A stretch of 5,873 bases of DNA, taken from assembly GCA_005791855.1 (NCBI GenBank), contig SXUH01000377.1, positions 1 to 5,873 on the forward strand. The letters run 5' to 3'. Of this stretch, positions 1-5,381 are shown one piece after another. This DNA comes from Bdellovibrionales bacterium. Its GTDB lineage: Bacteria; Bdellovibrionota; Bacteriovoracia; Bacteriovoracales; Bacteriovoracaceae. Each line of letters opens with the position of its first letter. Positions within the stretch are counted from its first letter, which is position 1. The notes under the pieces were generated by a model that was not told the DNA's origin, searched no databases, and worked only from the letters and a program-made list of their open reading frames with translations. The position numbers and the translations under genes were made by a program.

Positions 1-1
1 C

Positions 2-247
2 GCGACCACGGTGGTCTTCGTGCGGAACGCCGGGCTCGAGCCGGCGCCGGCGAAGGCCACGATGGATCAGATCGGCCTGGTCTTTCAGCCCCGGGTCCTG
101 CCCGTCCAGAAGGGCTCGACCGTCGTCTTCACCAACTCCGATCCGGTGGGTCACAACGTGAACTCGCCCGATGGCAAACCCTACGATCTTGGCACCTGGC
201 CGAAGGGGGAGTCGCGCGCCCACACCTTCACCGAGACCGGGGCCTTC
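2..247 (+). CDS. Cupredoxin (plastocyanin-like) domain protein, fragment: 5' end off window, 3' end lost at junction
   Basis: The frame is open from the left edge, so the true start lies outside the window. The visible 80 or so residues resemble the plastocyanin-like 'methylamine utilisation' type of exported copper protein: a beta-rich stretch (VVFVRNAG), MDQIGLVFQPRVLPVQKGS, then VVFTNSDPVGHNV, LGTWPKGES and HTFTETGAF. His51 of the fragment (bases 152-154, in GHNV) fits the first type-1 copper ligand. The family should next show Cys, His and Met ligands in a C-x-x-H-x-E-M-like segment, and these are absent. After about base 247 the frame stays open to a stop at 503-505, but those residues are low-complexity (SSSSTSTE) and are simply the antisense of the cyclophilin and flavin-reductase genes. 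I therefore end the supported gene at the junction. As it stands the product could not form a normal copper site. Fold identification is fairly confident; the substrate or partner is unknown. Confidence 0.65.
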
Positions 248-357
248 GCCTCGTCCAGTTCGACGTCGACGGAGCCGACGGAGGTTTCGATGGTGACCAC
301 CGGGTTGGCCGCCCAGGCGAAGTTCAGTGTCAGAGCGAAGAGGACCAGGAGTTTCAT
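181..357 (-). pseudogene. Cyclophilin-type peptidyl-prolyl isomerase, N-terminal fragment with signal peptide, broken at junction
   Basis: ATG at 357-355 is preceded by AAGGA (363-367), five bases upstream, a good ribosome-binding site. The reading starts MKLLVLFALTLNFAWA, a typical Sec signal peptide with cleavage expected after AWA. It continues ANPVVTIETSVGSVDVELDE and AKAPVSVK, the characteristic first strand and helix of periplasmic cyclophilins (PpiA/PpiB type), which normally go on with NF and a further 130 or so residues including the FHR active-site motif. Here the match ends at about base 226. The frame then reads the antisense of the cupredoxin gene and stops at 183-181, giving 59 codons in total. 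All catalytic residues are missing. It lies 34 bp after the flavin-reductase stop and would be the third gene of the cls operon. Whether it is truly disrupted in the organism or only in this assembly cannot be decided here. Confidence 0.7.
227..247. other. Breakpoint: shared ~21-base microhomology joining two opposed truncated genes
   Basis: This stretch reads FTETGAF on the plus strand, as expected in the cupredoxin, and KAPVSVK on the minus strand, as expected in the cyclophilin. Leftwards only the cupredoxin makes sense; rightwards only the cyclophilin does. The boundary is certain to within a few codons, because it is inferred from remembered family patterns. Confidence 0.6.
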
Positions 358-391
358 AACATTCCTTTGTGAGTTTGAGAGGCTATTCTAT

Positions 392-931
392 CTAACTCGG
401 GCCTCCAGTCAAAAACTGTTTTTCATCACGCAGAGAATCCTGGGCCATCTTCTCCTCCAGGGCCTTCCGTTCCAGCGGACCGAGCCGCTCGAGCGCTGGG
501 CCTAGGATCAGGGGCGCTTCCCCGCCATGGCTCTCCTGCGCGACCGTTCCGTAGAGGACGTACCGATCCGGGGTTTCGAAGACCTCCTCGATCGCAACCT
601 GCCCGTGCCCGGCGCATCCTCCGAGGACGGGCCCCGAGCTCCCGGGGCGCCACTCGAATTCCTTGAACTTATCCTCCCGCAGCGAGTGCCGGCTCCCGAA
701 GATGAAGAACTCCCGCAGCTGGGACTCGGCGAGGAGGTGGAGGCAGCACCTCCGTTCCCGCAGGAGGGCCCTGGCCGAGTCGTTGAACCGCGAAACCACC
801 AGGATGACCTTCGGGTCCTTCCGAGTGAGGCTCGCCGGCGTCACCCAGGTTAGGACGAAGCCGTACTTCCTCCCCTCGCTCTCGCAGGTCGCCACGTACA
901 CTTTATGGTGGAGGTCGTTTACGAGGCTCAT
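392..931 (-). CDS. Flavin-reductase-like (FMN-binding split-barrel) protein
   Basis: The product has 179 residues and is probably cytoplasmic, with no signal peptide or membrane segment. The pattern YGFVLTWVTPASL (residues 23-35), followed by DPKVILVVSRFNDSARALL (39-57) and REFFIFGSRHSL (73-84), fits the flavin-reductase-like domain, in which a similar W-V-T-P segment contacts FMN. Members reduce flavin with NAD(P)H or simply bind FMN as electron carriers; which applies here cannot be read from sequence. The C-terminal 45 residues (from about 135) are charged and predicted helical, beyond the barrel. The start is ATG 931-929, which overlaps the cls stop as ATGA; no clear Shine-Dalgarno precedes it, so translation is probably coupled to cls. 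The frame runs open far upstream to 1777, but that part is a shadow of cls. An alternative identity is a pyridoxamine-phosphate-oxidase-like protein of the same fold. Confidence 0.72.
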   Translation of the reverse strand: MSLVNDLHHKVYVATCESEGRKYGFVLTWVTPASLTRKDPKVILVVSRFNDSARALLRERRCCLHLLAESQLREFFIFGSRHSLREDKFKEFEWRPGSSGPVLGGCAGHGQVAIEEVFETPDRYVLYGTVAQESHGGEAPLILGPALERLGPLERKALEEKMAQDSLRDEKQFLTGGPS

Positions 932-2361
932 AGGATCGGCGCCATGAGGTTCGCGCCCCGGGTGGTGATCTTTCGGAGGAGCGGGGCGTTCTTGAACTCC
1001 GCGAGGTTCAGCTCCTCGGAGTAGGCGTAGTCCTTGAGCAGCATCTCCCCCACCTGGGTGACGAACTCCTTCTGGGTGCAGATCACGGAGATCTCGAAGT
1101 TGATGAACATGGACCGGCAGTCGAAGTTCGCCGACCCGACCACGGCGTAGCTCTCGTCCACCACCATCGCCTTCTGGTGGAGGAAGCCCTTGTCGTAGCG
1201 GTAGACCTTCACTCCGTGTTCGAGGAGGATCTTCTGGTAGACCTCGGAGGCGAGCATCACCGAGCGGGCGTCGCTGTAGGCCGGGACGAGGACCCGGACG
1301 TCCACGCCTCGGAGGGACGCCAGGAGGATGGCGTGCATGAGGCTCTCCGGCGGGACGAAGTAGGGGTTGGCGATCCAGAGCCGCTCCGAGGCGGAATTGA
1401 TGATGGCGATGTGGCTCAGGAGGCAGGCGTGCTTCTCGTCGGCGGGCCCGGTGTGGAGGACCATGACGGTGGCGTCGTCCGCGTGGGTCTGGACCTTCCA
1501 GTCCGCTTCGATGATCTTTTCTTTCACGCAGTACCAGTCCTTGGCGGCCGCCAGCTGGGCGGCGATCACCGAGGGCCCCTTGAGCTCGACGTGCGTGTCC
1601 CGCCAGGGGCCGTAGATCTTCCACTTCCCCAGGTAGTCGTCGCCGATGTTGTGGCCACCGACGTAGGCCACGGCCCCGTCCACCACGAGGATCTTCCGGT
1701 GGTTTCGAAAGTTGATCTGCAGCCGGCCCTTCCCGTTGCTGTTGTTGAAGCAGCCGGTTTCGACGCCGCCGTCGCACAGCTTCTTCACCAGGGCCTTCGG
1801 CACCTTCACCCCGATCTGGTCGTTGATGAAAGACACCCGGACCCCTTCCTTCGCCTTACGGATCATGACATCGACGAACCTGTTCCCGATCTCGTCGCAG
1901 CGGAAGATGTAGGACTGGAGGATGATGTACTTCTGGGCCTTCTCCATCGCCGCGAGCATGGCCCCGTAGGTCTCCTCGGCGTTGACCAGGAGGCGGATGG
2001 AGTTCTTCCGGGTGAACCCCGGCTGCCGGTTCTTCGAGCTGATGACCGCGCTGATGATCTTGGTTTCGCCCTCGCCTTCCATGAAGGCGGGGTCGATGGC
2101 CTTGAGGGACTCGAGCTTCTTCATCACGCTCTCATCCAGGAGCCTCCGGCGGGTGTTGTAGCCCTCGAACTTGCTCCTCCCGAAGATCAGGAAGAGCGGA
2201 ACGGAGAGCATGGGGAAGCTCAGGAGGGACATGACCCAGGCGGCGGAGCCCTGCGGAGTCCGGGACTGGAGGATGGCCTTCGCCGCACAGATGATCCCGG
2301 CCCCGTAGAAGCACAGAGTGATGATGAACAAGAGAGTATTTTCGTAGATCACGTCAGGCAT
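928..2361 (-). CDS. cls: Cardiolipin synthase (phospholipase D superfamily, ClsA-like)
   Basis: The 477-residue length is normal for bacterial cardiolipin synthases, which condense two phosphatidylglycerol molecules into cardiolipin and glycerol at the inner membrane. Two hydrophobic segments at about 8-28 and 40-60 form the PLDc_N membrane anchor. The first HKD motif is NHRKILVVDG, with His221, Lys223 and Asp228, followed by GGHN (235-238). The second is FLHQKAMVVD, with His395, Lys397 and Asp402, followed by GSANFD (409-414) and Glu423. Both catalytic halves are intact, so the enzyme should be active. ATG 2361-2359 gives a complete N-terminal anchor, although the bases before it (CTGGCGGCGAAACT) hold no strong Shine-Dalgarno. 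It is the first gene of a minus-strand cluster with the flavin-reductase-like gene (ATGA overlap) and the cyclophilin fragment. A large plus-strand open frame across it (1177-2400) is antisense shadow. Confidence 0.95.
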   Translation of the reverse strand: MPDVIYENTLLFIITLCFYGAGIICAAKAILQSRTPQGSAAWVMSLLSFPMLSVPLFLIFGRSKFEGYNTRRRLLDESVMKKLESLKAIDPAFMEGEGETKIISAVISSKNRQPGFTRKNSIRLLVNAEETYGAMLAAMEKAQKYIILQSYIFRCDEIGNRFVDVMIRKAKEGVRVSFINDQIGVKVPKALVKKLCDGGVETGCFNNSNGKGRLQINFRNHRKILVVDGAVAYVGGHNIGDDYLGKWKIYGPWRDTHVELKGPSVIAAQLAAAKDWYCVKEKIIEADWKVQTHADDATVMVLHTGPADEKHACLLSHIAIINSASERLWIANPYFVPPESLMHAILLASLRGVDVRVLVPAYSDARSVMLASEVYQKILLEHGVKVYRYDKGFLHQKAMVVDESYAVVGSANFDCRSMFINFEISVICTQKEFVTQVGEMLLKDYAYSEELNLAEFKNAPLLRKITTRGANLMAPIL

Positions 2362-2449
2362 AGTTTCGCCGCCAGTGGTATGGTATCAGAGATTCTTTAG
2401 GTGGGAAAAGGCGTCGCAGGATGGATAGCCAGCGGGATTAGTCAAGTAT

Positions 2450-2477
2450 GCTGGGAACCCGGAGCCGAGTTCCCAGC
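2450..2477 (-). terminator. Hairpin after the lipoprotein gene, possible terminator
   Basis: GCTGGGAAC (2450-2458) and GTTCCCAGC (2469-2477) form a perfect 9-bp stem with a 10-base loop, starting 7 bases after the lipoprotein stop on the minus strand. No T-run follows (CATACTTGAC on the minus strand), so it is either an imperfect terminator, a Rho-assisted end or an mRNA 3'-stabilising stem. It lies between the lipoprotein and cls genes and may partly isolate them transcriptionally. Confidence 0.5.
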
Positions 2478-2484
2478 GGGGAGC

Positions 2485-3264
2485 CTAGAGGGTTTCGACG
2501 GTCGGGGTTTCGACGGGAACGGTGGCTTCCTCTTCCCGTGAGATGCGAACCAGTTCTCCGCAGCCGATCGGAAGGGCCTGGGCGGCCGAGAGCTCTTCGC
2601 TACCCGCGACGGTCGCCGGCAGTTCGGTTTCCGAACCGACGCCGAGGATGACGATCTGCTTGTCCGCGAGGTTCAGGTTGTGCTCCGGATTGAGCTTCAC
2701 CAGGTCGTCCTGCTTATCCGGATCCAGGTCGCGCAGATCGGCGAGGAGCCGGGTCAGCGTGGTCGAGGACTTGTAGACGTAGGCCCCGTTCGCGTTGGCG
2801 ATCGGGCCGAAGGAAATTCCACTCACCTGCTCACTCAGGTCACGGTCAAGCGGGATCAGGATCGCGCCGGAGGAAGCCTTGAGCTCTCTTGCGTCGATGA
2901 TCCCGTCGGCGTTCTTATCAGCACTCGCGTCCGGGCAAGACCCGAGCACGCGGACCTGCTGCCGGTGCATCACTCCCGCCGGTGCGCCGGTGATCCTTCC
3001 CTTCACCACCACGTCGTCACCGGAGATTTTAATGATGAAGTTTCCGCTAGTGGCGTTCGAAGCTACGGAGGCGTTGAGTGGCTTGATGACGGCCCGGTAG
3101 ATCCCCTCGTCCATCTGCCGCTCTTCCTGCGGTTTCTGAGGCGGTGTCGTCGTCGGGTTCTTGGTCGTGGAAGTGCTTCCACCCTTGCTTCCACCACACG
3201 AAGCCAATGTCATGAGGACCGCGAGGGCCACAACCTGAGAACTTGTTCGGGATATCATTGTCAT
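2485..3264 (-). CDS. Putative lipoprotein with EF-hand calcium-binding loop
   Basis: The product has 259 residues. The N-terminus has a hydrophobic core and the lipobox LASC, with the lipidated cysteine at 23 followed by GG, which does not signal inner-membrane retention; an outer-membrane or periplasm-facing location is likely. Residues 24-50 are a Ser/Thr/Gly/Pro/Lys/Gln linker. The folded part starts at about 54 (GIYRAVIKPLN) and includes HRQQVRVLGSCP (100-111). Then comes DKNADGIIDARE (116-127), which matches the 12-residue EF-hand loop with acidic or amide ligands at 116, 118, 120, 124 and Glu127. ILIPLDRDLS (135-144) and TTLTRLLADL (168-177) follow. Cys110 and Cys235 could pair. It resembles a family of exported proteins with an EF-hand-like insert after a His/Cys-Pro segment, but I cannot name a function. 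ATG 3264-3262 has AAGGAG 8 bases upstream; a second ATG two codons later is less well placed. The C-terminus ends in a short PVETP/TVETL repeat. Confidence 0.8.
   Translation of the reverse strand: MTMISRTSSQVVALAVLMTLASCGGSKGGSTSTTKNPTTTPPQKPQEERQMDEGIYRAVIKPLNASVASNATSGNFIIKISGDDVVVKGRITGAPAGVMHRQQVRVLGSCPDASADKNADGIIDARELKASSGAILIPLDRDLSEQVSGISFGPIANANGAYVYKSSTTLTRLLADLRDLDPDKQDDLVKLNPEHNLNLADKQIVILGVGSETELPATVAGSEELSAAQALPIGCGELVRISREEEATVPVETPTVETL
2491..2516. repeat. Short 15-bp-period tandem repeat in the lipoprotein 3' end
   Basis: GGTTTCGACGG occurs at 2491-2501 and again at 2506-2516, exactly 15 bases apart, so the frame is kept. On the minus strand it encodes the five-residue repeat PVETP/TVETL that ends the lipoprotein. 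It has only two copies and may be a small slippage-prone site. Confidence 0.55.
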
Positions 3265-3414
3265 TGGGTAAACTCCTTGCTCTTATGCGTAACAAATCTG
3301 CTGCACAATTAGCAAAAATTAAACTAAGTGTTAAGAGCTAAAGTGCACGCCGTTAAAGAGTTAAGGATGACTCAATCTTCCAAACTATAAGTAACTATAT
3401 TCAGGTTTTATTTT
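3265..3414 (-). promoter_or_regulatory. AT-rich intergenic region upstream of the lipoprotein gene
   Basis: These 150 bases are clearly AT-rich compared with the coding DNA around them. The ribosome-binding site AAGGAG of the lipoprotein lies at 3273-3278. Plus-strand direct repeats GTTAAGAG (3330-3337), GTTAAAGAG (3352-3360) and GTTAAGGA (3360-3367) could be regulator half-sites. Read on the minus strand there are two TATAGT boxes in GTTACTTATAGTTTGG and neighbouring bases, and a TTTAAT further down, but none has a convincing -35 at 16-18 bases. The lipoprotein promoter is therefore likely here but cannot be fixed. No hairpin terminator for the SDR gene was found. Confidence 0.35.
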
Positions 3415-4083
3415 TTACCAGTTTAGGCTTTTGCCGCTATGGTCCACATACTTTCCACTCATACCTTTGTTGGCCGATTGAATGATCTTCCAGATTCCCG
3501 CCACTGACTCAGTGGTGGTAAGGGGCGCGTTCTCCCCTCCCATTCGCGTCTGGACCCAACCGGGGTGGACCAAGATGGACGTGAGCCACTTTTCGTCAAC
3601 GGAGAGGTTTTTGAAGAGCATGTTCAGGGCCGCTTTAGACGCCCGGTAGCTGTAGGATCCGCCCCCCGTATCCTGGATCGACCCCATCATGCTCGTGATC
3701 TGCAGCGAGAGAGGGTTCTGCGCGAGCCGCAGCTTCGGACTCAATTCCTTGGTGAGGAAAAACGGCATGGTGCTGTTGATGAGAAAACTTTCCTGGAAGT
3801 CGGCGATGCTGGTGTCTTCCTTGTACACTCCCGCATTGTTGATCAGCACGTCCAGGTGCGGGAGCGACTCCACCTTGCTCTTAATGCTGGCCAGGGCCCG
3901 GGGATCCGTGAGATCGGCCTGGATGATTTTAAGCCTTTCTTTATATTCATATTTCCCCTTCACTAAGTCTTCAGATGCACTGGGGTTCCGGGCGACGGCG
4001 ATGACGGAGGCGCCTTCGCTCAGGGCCTTCTGCGTGAGGGCAAAGCCAATTCCCCTCGAGGTCCCGGTGATGAGTATGTTCAT
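3415..4083 (-). CDS. Short-chain dehydrogenase/reductase, C-factor (CsgA)-like
   Basis: A 222-residue, single-domain, cytoplasmic Rossmann oxidoreductase. TGTSRGIG (6-13) binds NAD(P); Arg10 hints at NADP(H) but is not decisive. DLT (57-59) and NNAG (82-85) follow, then the catalytic Ser131 in ITSMMGS, and Tyr146-x-x-x-Lys150 in YRASK, with HPGWVQT (173-179) after. The short length, SMMGS...YRASKAALNM and the HPGWVQT-x-MGG-x-NAPLT ending place it with the C-factor/sniffer-type carbonyl reductases, the group that includes the Myxococcus CsgA protein; the substrate is unknown. Signal function as in Myxococcus should not be assumed. ATG 4083-4081 follows GGGAGG with a short 3-base gap; the glycine-rich loop begins at residue 6, so no later start is possible. 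It is divergent from the response regulator, with 86 bp between the two starts, and uses more A/T-ending codons than its neighbours. Confidence 0.9.
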   Translation of the reverse strand: MNILITGTSRGIGFALTQKALSEGASVIAVARNPSASEDLVKGKYEYKERLKIIQADLTDPRALASIKSKVESLPHLDVLINNAGVYKEDTSIADFQESFLINSTMPFFLTKELSPKLRLAQNPLSLQITSMMGSIQDTGGGSYSYRASKAALNMLFKNLSVDEKWLTSILVHPGWVQTRMGGENAPLTTTESVAGIWKIIQSANKGMSGKYVDHSGKSLNW

Positions 4084-4140
4084 GTTCCTCCCGATTCAAA
4101 ATTCTTTTTACGTTCGTTTCTTTCCGGCGTCGGATAAAAA

Positions 4141-4161
4141 TGGTAAAATCGTCCTAGAGGA
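4141..4161 (+). promoter_or_regulatory. Extended -10 candidate and ribosome-binding site of the response regulator
   Basis: TGGTAAAAT (4141-4149) matches an extended -10 (TGn plus 5 of 6 of TATAAT), while the -35 position (TTTCCG, 4121-4126) is poor. AGAGGA (4156-4161) lies 8 bases before the ATG at 4170 and is a good ribosome-binding site. If the -10 is real, the leader would be only about 14 bases and would begin at the ribosome-binding site itself, which is tight, so an earlier start from GATAAAAAT (4134 onward) remains possible. Confidence 0.35.
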
Positions 4162-4169
4162 ATTGACCT

Positions 4170-4538
4170 ATGGCAAGTAAAGATATCTGCAAGTCGATCA
4201 TGGTGGTGGAAGACGACGACGACATCCGGAACGTCATCGTCGACCTCCTCGAGTCCGAAGGGTACCTCACCCAGGCCGCCTCCAACGGCCTCGAGGCCGT
4301 GAACCTCCTGAAGACCACCGAGCGCCCGTGCCTCGTCCTCCTGGACATGATGATGCCCATCATGAACGGGCGGCAGTTCCTCGACTTCGTCTCCAGCGAC
4401 ATCCACCTCGCCCCCATCCCCGTGGTCATCGTCTCGGCCATCGCCGACAAGACGAACACGGAAGGCTCCGTGGCCTTCATGAAGAAGCCCATCGACATCG
4501 ACGTGGTCCTCAAGATGGTCGCTCAGTACTGTAAGTAG
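4170..4538 (+). CDS. Single-domain (receiver-only) response regulator
   Basis: The 122 residues form one CheY-like receiver domain with no output domain. The acidic pocket is Glu14/Asp15/Asp16 (VVEDDDD). The phosphoacceptor is Asp59 in LVLLDMMMPIMNG. The switch residue is Ser89 in VIVSA, and the conserved lysine is Lys106 just before Pro107 (MKKPID). All residues needed for phosphorylation and Mg2+ binding are present. Such stand-alone receivers act in phosphorelays or bind partner proteins; the partner cannot be told because no histidine kinase gene is in the window. The start is ATG 4170 with AGAGGA 8 bases upstream. The gene is divergent from the SDR and convergent with the peptidase-like gene, whose last 16 bp it overlaps. 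Third codon positions are very strongly G/C, unlike the SDR next door. Confidence 0.93.
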   Translation: MASKDICKSIMVVEDDDDIRNVIVDLLESEGYLTQAASNGLEAVNLLKTTERPCLVLLDMMMPIMNGRQFLDFVSSDIHLAPIPVVIVSAIADKTNTEGSVAFMKKPIDIDVVLKMVAQYCK

Positions 4539-5329
4539 AACCCCGGGAGTTCGACGTCGCCGGGTGGGATCTCCGCGCCGGATTTCCTTCCGCAGTGGGC
4601 GTTCACCGTCCGGTGGATCTTGTTGAAGTCCTTCTGGAACCCCGTGTAGGGAATGAAGGTGTAGGAAAGCCTCGGCGAGGAAACCGACTGGTCTCCGCTC
4701 CGGTAGACGAGCCAGTGGGTCTCGCTCGGCGTGTTGCTATCGATCACTTCGAGTTCCATCCCGTCCGCCGTTGGAATGACATCCAGGAGGAGGAAGGAGT
4801 GGGCGGTGATGCCCTTGATCTGGGCCATGATCCACAGGGGCTTGGGTGAGCGGGCAAAGTCCTCCCGGATGGTCTTCATCCGCAGGGCCATGGCCTCGGG
4901 ATCCAACTGGTAGTTCCCGGAGATCCCTCGGATCCAAACGAAGTTGAAGAACCCGTCGATCCGCTGCCAGCTGTCGAGCAGGGCCTGGGTTTCCTCGGGG
5001 AAGGCACCGGTGAAGGATTCGAAGTCCCGGAAGCCGCCGATCCGGACCACCTTGTCCATCCACATCAGGTGCCTCAGGATGGCGACCGCTTCCCGCTTCG
5101 TCGGGGGGCGGTCGCTCGGTCTGAATTCGGCGAGGTACGCGGAGGAGCGCTGGAGCCTCGAGTGCCACCAGCACACGCCTTTTTTGAAGAGGCCACCGCC
5201 GTTGCGGATGGCGATCCGGTTCTGGGTCAGCCGCAGGTTATCCACCACGGCCGCGGAGTCGAGGCGGCAGACGGGGCTCGCGAAGACGGGAAGGGCGAGG
5301 GTAAGAAATAAGAAAAGCGGCGATCTCAT
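4523..5329 (-). CDS. Secreted protein of unknown family, possible papain-like cysteine peptidase
   Basis: The product has 268 residues. MRSPLFLFLTLALPVFA is a Sec signal peptide, probably cut after FA; Cys21 has no lipobox. I do not recognise a named family. Three motifs occur in the papain-like order: KKGVCWWHSRLQRSSAYLAEF (Cys53, at the start of a predicted helix), ITAHSFLLLDV (His177 beginning a strand) and ELEVIDSNTP (Asp197/Asn199 ending a strand). This would form a Cys-His-Asn triad, so a periplasmic or secreted peptidase or amidase is a reasonable inference, not shown. The middle (about 85-165) is helical and Trp/Phe rich. ATG 5329-5327 is the only possible start, since an in-frame TAG lies directly upstream (5332-5330) and no other start codon occurs before the signal core. 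There is no Shine-Dalgarno, and the start lies inside a terminator stem. The 3' end overlaps the convergent response regulator by 16 bp. Confidence 0.75.
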   Translation of the reverse strand: MRSPLFLFLTLALPVFASPVCRLDSAAVVDNLRLTQNRIAIRNGGGLFKKGVCWWHSRLQRSSAYLAEFRPSDRPPTKREAVAILRHLMWMDKVVRIGGFRDFESFTGAFPEETQALLDSWQRIDGFFNFVWIRGISGNYQLDPEAMALRMKTIREDFARSPKPLWIMAQIKGITAHSFLLLDVIPTADGMELEVIDSNTPSETHWLVYRSGDQSVSSPRLSYTFIPYTGFQKDFNKIHRTVNAHCGRKSGAEIPPGDVELPGFYLQY

Positions 5330-5355
5330 CTAAAAACTATAGATGAAATCACCGC
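5303..5355 (-). terminator. Intrinsic terminator of the hemerythrin gene, overlapping the start of the peptidase-like gene
   Basis: On the minus strand GCGGTGATTTCATCTA (5355-5340), loop TAGTTTT (5339-5333) and TAGATGAGATCGCCGC (5332-5317) form a 16-bp stem. Its only two non-Watson-Crick positions become G·U pairs in the minus-strand RNA but C·A mismatches in plus-strand RNA. It is followed by TTTTCTTATTTCTT (5316-5303), so both direction and position fit termination 26 bp after the hemerythrin stop. The 3' arm contains the ATG of the peptidase-like gene, and the U-tract codes for residues LFLFLT of its signal peptide. Confidence 0.75.
5336..5341 (-). promoter_or_regulatory. Possible -10 box for a leaderless transcript of the peptidase-like gene
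   Basis: TATAGT (5341-5336 on the minus strand) matches 5 of 6 bases of the -10 consensus and is separated from the ATG at 5329 by six bases (TTTTAG), the spacing expected if transcription starts at the A of the ATG. The -35 position 17 bases further up (TAGTCT) is weak. The box lies at the loop edge of the terminator hairpin. Confidence 0.35.
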
Positions 5356-5381
5356 CGGAGACTATCGAAAAAACATTACAT

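Noticed and set aside
248..505. Continuation of the cupredoxin frame to a stop at 503-505
   Set aside because: After the junction the residues are low-complexity and are the antisense of the cyclophilin signal peptide and the flavin-reductase C-terminus.
932..1777. Long in-frame upstream extension of the flavin-reductase-like gene on the minus strand
   Set aside because: The residues are Arg/Pro/Gly-rich with no domain pattern and lie wholly inside cls in another frame, where both HKD motifs are intact. The ATG at 931 starts the recognisable domain.
1177..2400. Open frame of about 400 codons on the plus strand across cls
   Set aside because: Antisense shadow of a GC-rich gene: rich in Val, Asp, Gly and His, with no recognisable motif, and cls fully explains the region.
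2440..2445. TTGACT on the minus strand as the -35 of a cls promoter
   Set aside because: The only -10-like sequence downstream (TATCCA) is 12 bases away, too close, and nothing suitable lies at 16-18 bases.
2680..3312. Plus-strand open frame opposite the lipoprotein gene
   Set aside because: It has no ribosome-binding site or domain pattern, whereas the minus strand has a ribosome-binding site, lipobox and EF-hand.
4540..4566. Imperfect inverted repeat ACCCCGG/CCGGGT after the response regulator
   Set aside because: It needs a bulge, has no T-run and lies within the coding end of the convergent gene, so it is not supported as a terminator.
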